64,000 nt of DNA, from positions 2,870,018-2,934,017 of the forward strand of contig NZ_CP127165.1 of the NCBI RefSeq assembly GCF_030264275.1, read 5' to 3'. Under the pieces are notes generated by a model. The model was not told where the DNA came from and did not search any database. It saw only the letters and a list, made by a program, of their open reading frames with translations. The stretch is from Marivivens sp. LCG002. Lineage in GTDB: Bacteria > Pseudomonadota > Alphaproteobacteria > Rhodobacterales > Rhodobacteraceae. Within the stretch, counting starts at the first letter, position 1, and each line of letters starts with the position of its first letter. Made by a program: the position numbers and the translations under genes. This document shows positions 18,023 to 27,507 of the stretch, in pieces.

Positions 18023-19405
18023 TTAAACTTGGAACGGTTGGTTTTCTCCAAGCGCGTCGTATCTGTTACCGGGCGGATCAAGTCTGTCTCGTGGCCATTC
18101 CACTGTAACGATGGCTCCGCCTGTCGCCTCGCCCATAGCAAAACCACCACCGTTCGAGAAAGAAAGCCTTGCCCCGGATCTCTCCAACAAGGTTTTGGCG
18201 ATAAAAAGCCCCAGCCCCATCCCCTCATAACCGGGACGCATCTTTCGATCTTCGCTCTGCCGACGTCTGCTCATGAAGGGGTTACCGATGCGGCCGATCA
18301 CTGAGGCGGGAAAACCTGAACCGTTGTCGGCAATCCGCAAAGTGATGATGGTTTCGTTCCAATCCATTTCCACTTCCACCTTAGATTCGGCAAAATCGAC
18401 AGCGTTCTGGATCAGGTTTCGAAGCCCATGGAGGACCTCGGGCCGTCTCTCGACTACAGGTTGGTGCTTGGGGTGATCGGTTTCGGGTGACACAGAGAAC
18501 TCGATAAGTTTTCCGCGTGACATGTGCGGCTCTGCAGCTTCTTTCACCAATGCTTCGATCGGCACACGGCGAATATGAAGATCGTCTTTACCTGCCCGAC
18601 CCATCGAACGCAGAATGTCGCGGCATCTGTCTGCCTGTTCTTTGATGAGAAGTACATCCTCACGGAGCGCTTCGTTGTCTTCTACTTCGTCAAGTAGCTC
18701 GCTGCTCACAAGTTTGATCGTCGCGAGCGGTGTCCCCAACTCGTGCGCTGCGGCCGCGACAACCCCGCCCAAATCCGTGAGCTTTTGCTCTCGGGCGAGC
18801 GCCATTTGTGTGGCAAAGAGTGCATCGCTCATGTTGTGCATTTCAGCGGTGATTTGCCGCGCATAAAGGCCAAGAAAGATGATGCCTGTCATCAATGAGA
18901 GCCAGAAGCCGAACAAAAACAGCTTTGGCAGCTCGAGTGTCGTGCCGAACGAACTCGAAAGAGGAAGGTGGAACCGCGCAAGCGTCGTTACGATAATAAT
19001 CGCAACGATGCCGATGATTACGGTGGAGTTCAGCCTGAGGAAAGTTGCCGATATCGTTACGGGAGCGAGTACAAGAAGTGCAAAGGGATTGTTCAACCCG
19101 CCTGTGAGATAAAGCAAAAGACCAAGTTGCAATAAATCGAAGAGCAACATGAGAAAGGCCTCTCGCTCCGAGAGCCGTTTGTTCTCTGGGTAAAGAAAAG
19201 TTGAAAACAGGTTCGCAACGATTGATGCGCCGACCGCCATAGCGGTCATTCCCACCTCGAACTGGAAGTCATAGACCTGAACTGCTGTCAGAATTGCAAG
19301 GCTTTGACCTACAATCGCAATCCAACGCAGTACCACGAGGGTGTGCAGCCTGACCCAATTGGACCTTTCGCGGTGTTCGAGAACGTCTGGTTCGGTCGGG
19401 CTCAT
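18023..19405 (-). CDS. regB: Redox sensor histidine kinase RegB/PrrB
   Basis: RegB senses redox state through a cysteine and the quinone pool and phosphorylates RegA, controlling respiration and photosynthesis genes in the family. The 460-residue protein has about six N-terminal membrane helices. It carries the quinone-binding heptapeptide GGLNNPF (102-108), the H-box AAAHELGTPLA with His221, the redox cysteine Cys261 in DRCRDILRSMG, and a C-terminal ATPase domain with DNGSGFP. His221 and Cys261 match the R. capsulatus residues 225 and 265 with a constant offset. The ATG at 19405 has AGGAG upstream. It is divergent from senC. Confidence 0.95.
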   Translation of the reverse strand: MSPTEPDVLEHRERSNWVRLHTLVVLRWIAIVGQSLAILTAVQVYDFQFEVGMTAMAVGASIVANLFSTFLYPENKRLSEREAFLMLLFDLLQLGLLLYLTGGLNNPFALLVLAPVTISATFLRLNSTVIIGIVAIIIVTTLARFHLPLSSSFGTTLELPKLFLFGFWLSLMTGIIFLGLYARQITAEMHNMSDALFATQMALAREQKLTDLGGVVAAAAHELGTPLATIKLVSSELLDEVEDNEALREDVLLIKEQADRCRDILRSMGRAGKDDLHIRRVPIEALVKEAAEPHMSRGKLIEFSVSPETDHPKHQPVVERRPEVLHGLRNLIQNAVDFAESKVEVEMDWNETIITLRIADNGSGFPASVIGRIGNPFMSRRRQSEDRKMRPGYEGMGLGLFIAKTLLERSGARLSFSNGGGFAMGEATGGAIVTVEWPRDRLDPPGNRYDALGENQPFQV

Positions 19406-19415
19406 GGCCGCTCCT

Positions 19416-19429
19416 GTTGTATATGCAAC
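19416..19429. promoter_or_regulatory. Imperfect palindrome in the regB-senC intergenic region
   Basis: GTTGTATATGCAAC lies 10 bases upstream of the regB start, within the 85-base divergent region. It is symmetric apart from the central bases. It may be an operator or part of a promoter; no matching regulator is identified. The rest of the gap holds the AGGAG sites of both genes. Confidence 0.3.
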
Positions 19430-19490
19430 GTTTCTATTGTTATTTGCCACATGCTACGGGATCAATCCGTCAGTCGAACAGGAGCCAACC

Positions 19491-20114
19491 ATGCGATCAA
19501 TGATAGCTGTTACGGCAACCGCTACCGTCGCCCTCTGCGTAACTGCGGGGGTGCTTGCCATTACGATTTTCAGGCCGGATCCCGAGTATGCTCAATGCGG
19601 GGCGGCTCAGGTTGCAGGTGGCGCAATCGGTGGCCCGTTCGAGCTTTTGGACAAGAACGGAGCCGTCGTCACAGATCAGGACGTCATAACGGGACCTTCG
19701 ATCCTCTATTTCGGCTATACGTTCTGCCCCGACGTTTGCCCGCTAGATAATTTGCGCAACGTCGACGCCACGGCGCTCCTTGCAGAACGAGGGTATGACG
19801 TCACCCCAATTTTTATTTCGATTGATCCTGAACGGGACACACCGAAAGTCGTTGGCGAGTTTGCGGCGAATTTCGATGCGAATATGATCGGCCTTACAGG
19901 AAGCCCCGAACAGGTGGCCGCCGCATCCAAGGCCTATAAGACCTACTACAAAAAACAGGACGGCGATCCTGACTACTATCTCGTTGACCACTCGACGATG
20001 GCTTATTTCAATATTCCCGGCCTCGGTGTCATCGACTTTTTCCGTCGGGACGACACTGCCGAGGCGGTCGCTGATCGCGTTGCTTGCCTCATAGATCAGA
20101 CCAGTTCGAATTGA
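19491..20114 (+). CDS. senC: SCO1/SenC copper chaperone
   Basis: SenC is a membrane-anchored, thioredoxin-fold copper-binding protein that helps assemble the CuA site of cytochrome c oxidase and influences Reg signalling. The 207-residue protein has an N-terminal membrane anchor (about residues 4-27) and the copper ligands CPDVC (Cys79, Cys83) and His167 in LVDHSTM. AGGAG precedes the ATG at 19491; the upstream in-frame codons belong to the regB side of the intergenic region. It is followed 55 bases later by regA, as in the known senC-regA arrangement. Confidence 0.95.
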   Translation: MRSMIAVTATATVALCVTAGVLAITIFRPDPEYAQCGAAQVAGGAIGGPFELLDKNGAVVTDQDVITGPSILYFGYTFCPDVCPLDNLRNVDATALLAERGYDVTPIFISIDPERDTPKVVGEFAANFDANMIGLTGSPEQVAAASKAYKTYYKKQDGDPDYYLVDHSTMAYFNIPGLGVIDFFRRDDTAEAVADRVACLIDQTSSN

Positions 20115-20169
20115 CCTGAGGGGATGAGGGCTATACCTGTTGAAAAATGGATAGATTGGGAAAAGCCGA

Positions 20170-20721
20170 ATGACCTCAGATGAACTCGATTTGGGCGAAG
20201 ATAAGTCCCTACTTCTTGTTGATGATGATGAAGCTTTTCTTCGCCGTCTCGGTAAGGCGATGGAAAAGCGTGGATTCGAGGTTGAACTCGCGGGTTCCGT
20301 GGCGGCAGGTAAGGCTATTTCCACCGCAAGACCGCCTGCCTATGCCGTGGTTGATCTTCGACTAGAAGACGGGAACGGATTGGATGTGGTTGAAACCATC
20401 CGTGACAAACGCCCTGACAGTCGGATCGTTGTCCTGACAGGCTATGGCGCCATCGCGACGGCTGTCGCTGCGGTCAAAATCGGTGCGACCGACTATCTCT
20501 CCAAGCCCGCCGACGCAAATGACGTGATCAATGCTCTGCTTTCACGCGGTGACGAGCTTCCTCCTCCTCCTGAAAATCCCATGAGCGCGGATCGCGTGCG
20601 CTGGGAGCATATTCAGCGGGTCTACGAGCTTTGTGATCGAAACGTATCCGAGACGGCGCGCCGCTTGAACATGCATCGTCGCACCTTGCAACGCATTCTC
20701 GCCAAGCGCAGCCCCAAGTAA
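20170..20721 (+). CDS. regA: Response regulator RegA/PrrA/ActR
   Basis: This global redox response regulator is phosphorylated by RegB. The receiver domain covers about residues 12-125, with the acidic pocket VDDDE (17-21), the phospho-acceptor Asp62 in VVDLRLEDGNG and a conserved lysine in LSKPAD. A short proline-rich linker (ELPPPPENP) leads to a Fis-type helix-turn-helix, NVSETARRLNMHRRTLQRIL, near the C-terminus, which is nearly invariant in this family. The TAA stop is immediately followed by the stop of the convergent HD gene. Confidence 0.97.
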   Translation: MTSDELDLGEDKSLLLVDDDEAFLRRLGKAMEKRGFEVELAGSVAAGKAISTARPPAYAVVDLRLEDGNGLDVVETIRDKRPDSRIVVLTGYGAIATAVAAVKIGATDYLSKPADANDVINALLSRGDELPPPPENPMSADRVRWEHIQRVYELCDRNVSETARRLNMHRRTLQRILAKRSPK

Positions 20722-21312
20722 CTAGAGCATCGAGATAAGGGCTTTGTGTCTTTCGGTGAATTCCGCCCTCACTTGAGCAGGGGGGCGGAGCCTGATCTTC
20801 ATGGATTTGGCCAAATTAGGCTCGATTTTCCCGAACAGCTTATTGGCTTCTTCGACCGAGAATCCGGCAATTTGGGTCGCTTCCAACCAGGCACTAATCT
20901 TATCGGCGTCTTTGATCTTTTTCTTGATGGTGGCCGGAATGTGGGCTGGGAGGCCGAAGCGGATGTGGATCGCTGCGACCAATCGGTCGTCAAGCTTGGA
21001 ATATCCCTCGCCGACCGCTGCCTTCACCGGCGAGATCATGTCGCCAATCACATATTCGGGCGCATCATGGAGAAGCGCGGCAAGTCTCCAGCGCGCGGGA
21101 ACGCCGCCGTTTTGCTGCGTGAATATCTCTTCGACAAGAAGCGAATGTTCGGCCACGGAATAGGGAAAGTCCCCAAAGGTCTGACCATTCCAGCGCGCGA
21201 CAAAGGCAAGACCGTGTGCGATATCCTCGATCTCGATATCCATCGGGGTCGGATCCAATAGGTCTAACCTTCGACCTGACAGCATTCGTTGCCATGCTCT
21301 TGGTTGCTTCAT
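20722..21312 (-). CDS. HD-domain phosphohydrolase, YfbR-like
   Basis: This 196-residue HD-superfamily protein has metal-binding residues at His56 (in SVAEHSLLV), His82-Asp83 (in LLHDAPEYVIGD) and a later aspartate near LDDRLV. The pattern matches the YfbR-type 5'-deoxynucleotidase group, but the substrate cannot be read from sequence. It starts 107 bases upstream of the ahcY start in the divergent direction, and its stop abuts the regA stop with no gap. Confidence 0.82.
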   Translation of the reverse strand: MKQPRAWQRMLSGRRLDLLDPTPMDIEIEDIAHGLAFVARWNGQTFGDFPYSVAEHSLLVEEIFTQQNGGVPARWRLAALLHDAPEYVIGDMISPVKAAVGEGYSKLDDRLVAAIHIRFGLPAHIPATIKKKIKDADKISAWLEATQIAGFSVEEANKLFGKIEPNLAKSMKIRLRPPAQVRAEFTERHKALISML

Positions 21313-21419
21313 TTTCTGCCCCCGATTTTTGCCGATAATCCTAAGATCTGCCGTTAATGTTGTCGAGAGAGGGTCCGAGTGCTATCTGCCCTTTAAATTC
21401 GAAATAAGGAGTGCGGCGC

Positions 21420-22808
<1,389 letters not shown>

Positions 22809-22826
22809 GGCAATAAAGTTTCAAAG

Positions 22827-22862
22827 AGCCGCGTTTACCCTTGGGTAGGCGCGGCTTTTTTG
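22827..22862 (+). terminator. Rho-independent terminator of ahcY
   Basis: AGCCGCG (22827-22833) pairs with CGCGGCT (22850-22856), with a nested ACCC/GGGT stem inside. A run of T follows from 22856. It ends the ahcY transcript 18 bases past the stop. Confidence 0.9.
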
Positions 22863-22936
22863 TTTGCACGCAATGTGCGAGTTGTTAGGCTTGCACCAGC
22901 GGCAAGCGCCGTGTGGGATTGATTGCGGAGAGACCA

Positions 22937-23281
22937 ATGGGAAAAAGAGACGATCTTATCGCCAAATATGCCGATGATCTAAAGAACAAATGCGGGATGA
23001 CGCCCGATATGGATCTTCTGACCAAAGTCACGATCGGTTGCGGACCTTCTATATATGATGCGGACGCCTGCACGGTTGCCGGCTCGCAAGAGTCAGAGCT
23101 CGAGACTGTAAAAAAGAACTTTCTGATCAAGAAACTCGGTCTTGCAGATGGTCCACAGCTTATGGAAGCGATCAACTCGGTTCTCGAGACCTATGGACGT
23201 TCCGAGCGAAACAAATATCGCGCCGTCGTCTATTACATGCTGACCAAGCATTTTGGAAAAGAAGCGGTTTTTTCCAAGTAA
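22937..23281 (+). CDS. DUF2853 family protein
   Basis: This small acidic cytoplasmic protein of 114 residues is of the DUF2853 type, with no known function. It has a conserved core with KCGMTPDMDLLTKVTIGCGP, two cysteines near residues 20 and 36, and a helical C-terminal half ending in AVVYYMLTKHFGKE. GGAGA precedes the ATG at 22937. It stands alone between two terminators, so it is a monocistronic unit with its own promoter in the 75-base gap after ahcY. Confidence 0.82.
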   Translation: MGKRDDLIAKYADDLKNKCGMTPDMDLLTKVTIGCGPSIYDADACTVAGSQESELETVKKNFLIKKLGLADGPQLMEAINSVLETYGRSERNKYRAVVYYMLTKHFGKEAVFSK

Positions 23282-23305
23282 AAACGCTGGATTTCACTCA
23301 AATTG

Positions 23306-23341
23306 AACGGGCTATTTCTTTGCAAAATAGCCCGTTTTCTT
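23306..23341 (+). terminator. Strong rho-independent terminator of the DUF2853 gene
   Basis: A perfect 12-bp stem is formed by AACGGGCTATTT (23306-23317) and AAATAGCCCGTT (23325-23336), with a 7-base loop and a following TTCTT. It lies 24 bases after the stop. Confidence 0.9.
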
Positions 23342-23419
23342 ATATCCAGATCCTACGGCCAGGATGGCCCGACCAATGATTTTCAAACGCGTGTGGTGCT
23401 AGGGAGCACGCGGGGTGAG

Positions 23420-23455
23420 AAGAAGGGTTCGGGCACTATGGCCTGAACCCTTCTT
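23420..23455 (-). terminator. Terminator at the end of the tsaD-to-DUF1761 operon
   Basis: A 15-bp stem is formed by 23420-23434 and 23441-23455 with one G-T wobble and a 6-base loop. Read on the minus strand it starts 4 bases after the DUF1761 stop and ends in TTCTTCTC. The U-tract is imperfect, but the stem is long. Confidence 0.7.
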
Positions 23456-23459
23456 TGCG

Positions 23460-23855
23460 TTAGAAAAGGTTCAAAACGATCCCGATCAATGTGCACCCGA
23501 TGATCGCATAGCCACCGTCGATGGCCGAGAGCACGAACGGCCGCCCCGGATAGGCATTGTTGATGATTGTCCACGGCGTAATGAAGAACGCCCCAACCCC
23601 GAAGCCGGCAATCGCACCTCCACCGATCGAAGTGATGCCGGACATCGCAAACATATGGCGCATCATTCCTGCAACCACGATCATCGCAATCGCAGACAGC
23701 ACAAAGGGCAGGGGGCTGTTGTTCCCTTTGGGGCGTCCGTTTTCGTCGCATTCGATCTTGTTTGCTGCAAGCCAGGGCTTGGACAGCACCATGTAATGGA
23801 TTGCGCCGTATATCCAAGCAACTGCCCCGGCAGCTAGAATATTGAGTAGTTCCAA
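23460..23855 (-). CDS. DUF1761 family membrane protein
   Basis: This small integral membrane protein has about 131 residues and four hydrophobic segments (near residues 2-22, 48-68, 74-96 and 110-131). The beginning ELLNILAAGAVAWIYGAIHY and the following SKPWL are typical of DUF1761 proteins, whose function is unknown. The start is probably TTG at 23855, because a perfect GGGAGGT sits seven bases before it. The in-frame ATG at 23891 would add a charged, unsupported N-terminus. It is the last gene of a five-gene minus-strand group. Confidence 0.72.
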   Translation of the reverse strand: MELLNILAAGAVAWIYGAIHYMVLSKPWLAANKIECDENGRPKGNNSPLPFVLSAIAMIVVAGMMRHMFAMSGITSIGGGAIAGFGVGAFFITPWTIINNAYPGRPFVLSAIDGGYAIIGCTLIGIVLNLF

Positions 23856-23895
23856 AATGACCTCCCGTTTTTTATGGCGGAAGATGAGCATAAAT

Positions 23896-24315
23896 TCAGG
23901 GCTGCGTCTCGCCCAATTTACAGATCAAATCCCATTCTTCTTGGGTGACAGGTTGCACCGAAAGACGCGAGTTCTTCACCAAAACCATATCAGCAAGACG
24001 CGGGTCCTGTTTGATCATGGCCATTGAAATGGGTTTAGCCATCGGTTTCACGGCTTTGATGTCGACGCACTCCCATCTTGGGTCATCGGTTGAACTATCG
24101 GGATGTGCTGTTTTGCAGACCTCGACGATGCCGACAATTTCGAGCCCTGTGCGCGAATGATAGAAAAACCCGCGATCCCCGAGTGCCATGGCCCGCATGT
24201 TGTTGCGGGCCTGATAGTTGCGAACCCCTGTCCATTCTTCGCCCGCGTCACCTTTGGCAACCTGTTGGTCCCAACTCCAGGCATCGGGCTCTGATTTGAA
24301 CAGCCAAAATGCCAT
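23896..24315 (-). CDS. EVE domain protein
   Basis: This 139-residue protein consists of one EVE domain, a PUA-like fold that reads modified bases in nucleic acids. The start MAFWLFKSEPDAWSWD and the segment WTGVRNYQARNNMRAM are the family signature. Related proteins (thymocyte nuclear protein 1 type) bind modified cytosine, but the ligand here is unknown. Its ATG overlaps the YciI stop by one base (TGATG), so the two are co-translated. It precedes the DUF1761 gene by 40 bases. Confidence 0.88.
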   Translation of the reverse strand: MAFWLFKSEPDAWSWDQQVAKGDAGEEWTGVRNYQARNNMRAMALGDRGFFYHSRTGLEIVGIVEVCKTAHPDSSTDDPRWECVDIKAVKPMAKPISMAMIKQDPRLADMVLVKNSRLSVQPVTQEEWDLICKLGETQP

Positions 24316-24587
24316 CAGCCGATAACCTTTTTCCACGCCTGAATGCGCGTTTCCGCGAACAAACCTGCTTTGGCATAAGGGTCGTTTGCGGCCCAGGCCT
24401 GAGCCGCGGTAAGGTCTTCTACCTCGATGATGACAAGCGAGCCGCACATTTCTTCTGCTTCATTCAGAAAGGGACCTGCCATTTCTACAACTCCGGAGCT
24501 TTTGAGATAGGCGACGTGGGCGTCGCGCGTATCGAGCCGAAGTTGAAGCGCACCTGGTTTGTCTTTGGTGATGACGGCAAAACGCAT
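24315..24587 (-). CDS. YciI-like protein
   Basis: This 90-residue YCII-fold protein is a small ferredoxin-like dimer. The family's histidine and aspartate are seen in TRDAHVAYLKSSG and ANDPYAKAGLF. The role is unknown, though some relatives act as dehydratases or dehalogenases. It lies 4 bases downstream of gpsA and overlaps the EVE gene start by one base, so it sits inside the tsaD-gpsA operon. Confidence 0.86.
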   Translation of the reverse strand: MRFAVITKDKPGALQLRLDTRDAHVAYLKSSGVVEMAGPFLNEAEEMCGSLVIIEVEDLTAAQAWAANDPYAKAGLFAETRIQAWKKVIG

Positions 24588-24591
24588 GGGG

Positions 24592-25551
24592 TTATTCCTC
24601 CTTGAGTGGTCTGGCCAAAAGGGATTTCAGAACATCGTTCACATTCATTTCACCCGCAACAAGCGAGGCGACGGCTTGACTGATCGGAAGGTCAAGACCA
24701 TCGCGCTTGGCAAGTTTTGCAACAGCCAAAGCGGTAGCTGCGCCTTCGACGGTCGTATTACCATCAAAACTCTCGCCTTTGCCGAGGGCGAGCCCGAAGC
24801 GATAATTCCGTGAAAGATCCGACGTGCAAGTCAAAGCAAGGTCGCCGAGGCCCGAAAGTCCTGCGAGAGTTTCTGCGCGAGCACCAAGATGGGCTGCAAG
24901 CCGCTGCATCTCTGCAAAGCCGCGCGTCATCAATGCGGCGCGAGCGCTGTCGCCAAATCCTTTGCCGATACAAGCACCGCAAGCAATCGCCATCACGTTT
25001 TTGAGCGCGCCACCCAGCTCAGCGCCGAGCAGGTCATTCGTACGATATAGTCTGATATTGGGCGTTGTTAGGATCTGTTGAAGCTCTATACCTCGATCTT
25101 CGGATGGGCAAGCAAGTGTCAGCGCGGTCGGAAGTCCCCGTGCGATGTCGGCGGCGAAACTCGGCCCAGTAAGACACGCAACAGTCGCCTCGGGCAACAC
25201 TTTGGCAATCCCCAGCGCAGGGCCGTTCAGCGTGTCGAGATCAATCCCTTTCGAGCAGGAGACGATCGTTTTTCCTCCAAGCTTCGAGGCATTTTGGACC
25301 ACGAAATCCCGAATTTTCTGTGCGGGAATGGCAACCAGAATGGTGTCGGCCGACAGCGCGATATCAAGATCGCTCGTCAGAGCGATCGTTTCAGGCAATT
25401 CAACTCCCGCCAGTCGTGGAACCGCGCGATCCACTTGGGCTTTTGTGATCATTGCGTCGTCACGCGCCCAGAGTATCACCTTGGTCTTGGAGGAAAGTGA
25501 AACCGCTAGTGCGCTTCCGAAGGCACCTGCGCCCAAGATCGAAATCGTCAT
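24592..25551 (-). CDS. gpsA: Glycerol-3-phosphate dehydrogenase [NAD(P)+]
   Basis: GpsA reduces dihydroxyacetone phosphate to sn-glycerol-3-phosphate for phospholipid synthesis. The 319-residue protein begins [16 protein letters not shown] with the dinucleotide-binding loop at residues 7-12. It contains [11 protein letters not shown], the catalytic lysine in [13 protein letters not shown], and [13 protein letters not shown]. The start overlaps the tsaD stop as ATGA (25548-25551), a pairing of tsaD and gpsA that recurs in alphaproteobacteria. Confidence 0.95.
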   Translation of the reverse strand: MTISILGAGAFGSALAVSLSSKTKVILWARDDAMITKAQVDRAVPRLAGVELPETIALTSDLDIALSADTILVAIPAQKIRDFVVQNASKLGGKTIVSCSKGIDLDTLNGPALGIAKVLPEATVACLTGPSFAADIARGLPTALTLACPSEDRGIELQQILTTPNIRLYRTNDLLGAELGGALKNVMAIACGACIGKGFGDSARAALMTRGFAEMQRLAAHLGARAETLAGLSGLGDLALTCTSDLSRNYRFGLALGKGESFDGNTTVEGAATALAVAKLAKRDGLDLPISQAVASLVAGEMNVNDVLKSLLARPLKEE

Positions 25552-26642
25552 GCCTTTGCCCCCTTTTTGCCCGAGCCTAGCAGCGCGGGTGCGGAGGCGT
25601 CGAGAGGCCATCTCGGACGGGCGGAAAACCCCAGATCATCCGTTTGACCCGACGCGAATTTTGCAAGACCTGCGTATGCGATCATGGCTGCATTGTCGGT
25701 GCAAAGCTTGAGCGGCGGCGCAATGAAACGGACCGCAACGCTTTCGCAAAGAGATGTCAGCGCTTCACGAATTTCCATATTCGCAGCAACTCCGCCAGCA
25801 ACGGCCAAGCATGGCAGTTTGGGGTCTAGTTCGAGATAGCGGCCCAAGGCGCGGCGCGTTTTTTCGACGATAATGTCGCGGATGGCTGCTTGGAAACTGG
25901 CAGCAAGATCGGCTTGATCCTGCTTTGTTAGACCCTCTTTTTCGGTGATGACCGCATCCCTGCTGCGCAGGAGAGCGGTCTTTAGGCCTGAAAAAGACAT
26001 ATCACAGCCTTCTCTGTCCAAAAGCGGACGAGGCAGGGGAAATCTCTTAGGATCACCCTCTTTGGCGGCTTTTTCAACATTCGGTCCCCCAGGTTGGGAA
26101 AGACCGAGCAATCGTGCCGTTTTGTCAAAGGCTTCTCCGGGAGCATCGTCGATTGTTCCGCCGATCCGCTCGAACCGTTCTTCACTATGTGCGATCAGGA
26201 ACTGACAATGCCCACCCGAAACCAAAAGCATCAGATAGGGAAATGCGATCCCATCCGTAAGACGCGGGGTGAGTGCATGGCCCGCAAGGTGATTGATACT
26301 GAGAAGCGGCTTGTTTGATGCAACGGCAATGCCTTTTGCACACATGACACCGCTCAGGACGCCACCGATCAACCCCGGACCGGACGTAACGGCAATTGCA
26401 TCGACATTCGATAGAGTAACACCCGCGTTGGCCAAGGCTTCTTCGACACAAATGTCGATCTTCTCCGCGTGGGCACGGGCGGCAATCTCGGGAACAACGC
26501 CGCCAAAGTCAGAATGGAGTTCGAATTGCCCGTATACAACAGAGCTTAAGACTTCAGCTTGCTCGGGCGTCCCCGACACCACGGCCGCTGCAGTGTCATC
26601 GCAACTGCTCTCGATTCCCAAGATGGTGAATGTCTTTTTCAT
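25548..26642 (-). CDS. tsaD: tRNA N6-adenosine threonylcarbamoyltransferase TsaD
   Basis: TsaD transfers the threonylcarbamoyl group to A37 of ANN-decoding tRNAs. The 364-residue protein has [15 protein letters not shown] at the N-terminus, and the metal ligands His118 and His122 in [14 protein letters not shown]. It also has [10 protein letters not shown] and a later nucleotide-binding region with [12 protein letters not shown]. The ATG at 26642 begins the conserved sequence. It is divergent from hemD across an 86-base gap. In many relatives hemC sits next to this gene, but hemC is absent here. Confidence 0.96.
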   Translation of the reverse strand: MKKTFTILGIESSCDDTAAAVVSGTPEQAEVLSSVVYGQFELHSDFGGVVPEIAARAHAEKIDICVEEALANAGVTLSNVDAIAVTSGPGLIGGVLSGVMCAKGIAVASNKPLLSINHLAGHALTPRLTDGIAFPYLMLLVSGGHCQFLIAHSEERFERIGGTIDDAPGEAFDKTARLLGLSQPGGPNVEKAAKEGDPKRFPLPRPLLDREGCDMSFSGLKTALLRSRDAVITEKEGLTKQDQADLAASFQAAIRDIIVEKTRRALGRYLELDPKLPCLAVAGGVAANMEIREALTSLCESVAVRFIAPPLKLCTDNAAMIAYAGLAKFASGQTDDLGFSARPRWPLDASAPALLGSGKKGAKA

Positions 26643-26728
26643 ATCTTCGCCGGTTGCACCTCTTGCAAAGGCAGGTAACACTCCGAGACCGCCCGAACAA
26701 TGGGTGTGATCTGAGGAGTGCTCTGCCT

Positions 26729-27442
26729 ATGGCAATCTTGGTTCTCACACGCCCCACCGAGGCGTCGCGACGCTTTTCCTTGCAGGTCCAAGAAAAAATG
26801 GGTCTCGATCTCTCGGTGATCATTTCTCCTTTGCTTGAAATCGTCCAGATTCCCGCCAAAATCGAAAGCCGCAACAAAGCGCTCGTGCTCACTTCGGCCA
26901 ATGCCGTTTCCGGCGCGGTGAGGCTCGGGTTCAGCAGGGGGACCAAGGCATTTTGCGTTGGGGCAAAGACAGCAGAAGCGGCCCAAGAAGCAGGCTTCCA
27001 GTCGATTTCTGCGGATGGCAGTGCGGACGATCTCGTCTCTTTTATTGCCGATTTGAAGCCTGCGACTCCACTGGTGCACGTTCACGGCGAACACACTCGT
27101 GGGAATGTTGCGGACCGTCTTTCCAATCTGGGGTTTCCGTGTGAAAGCGTCACGACCTATCGCCAAGCGATATGCCCACCCACCGAAACGCTACTGAGCG
27201 CACTGCTTGGCGACCAACCGCTCTTGGTTCCACTTTTTTCTCCAAGATCGGCGCTGATCTTTGGCCTCGTCGAGGAAATAAGAGCGCCTCTTCATATCAT
27301 CGCGATAAGCCAAGCCGTCGCTTCTGAAGTGGCGGATCTTGGCGCGGATACCGTTCGCGTCGTCGATAAACCCGATGGCCAATCCATGGTTGCGGCGACC
27401 TGTCACCGCCTATTCGAGCTTTTGGGTCCGTCGATTGCTTGA
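26729..27442 (+). CDS. hemD: Uroporphyrinogen-III synthase
   Basis: HemD closes and rearranges the linear tetrapyrrole hydroxymethylbilane to uroporphyrinogen III. The 237-residue protein begins MAILVLTRPTEASRRF, the family N-terminus. It has the weak but recognisable two-lobed pattern, with LVLTSANAVSGAVR, FCVGAKTAEAAQEAGF and a segment near VTTYRQAI. Overall conservation of this family is low, so the call leans on pattern and on the hemY-like neighbour. GAGGAG lies upstream of the ATG at 26729. The usual preceding gene hemC is missing. Confidence 0.85.
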   Translation: MAILVLTRPTEASRRFSLQVQEKMGLDLSVIISPLLEIVQIPAKIESRNKALVLTSANAVSGAVRLGFSRGTKAFCVGAKTAEAAQEAGFQSISADGSADDLVSFIADLKPATPLVHVHGEHTRGNVADRLSNLGFPCESVTTYRQAICPPTETLLSALLGDQPLLVPLFSPRSALIFGLVEEIRAPLHIIAISQAVASEVADLGADTVRVVDKPDGQSMVAATCHRLFELLGPSIA

Positions 27443-27507
27443 GCAACCCAAGCAAGGGGGCTAGGTTGGATTCGTAATGTCAGTGACTTTGTATCAAGGA
27501 ATCTATT

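Noticed and set aside
21313..21419. Possible SAH riboswitch in front of ahcY
   Set aside because: The leader is only about 107 bases, much of it shared with the divergent HD gene, and I could not find the conserved SAH riboswitch core.
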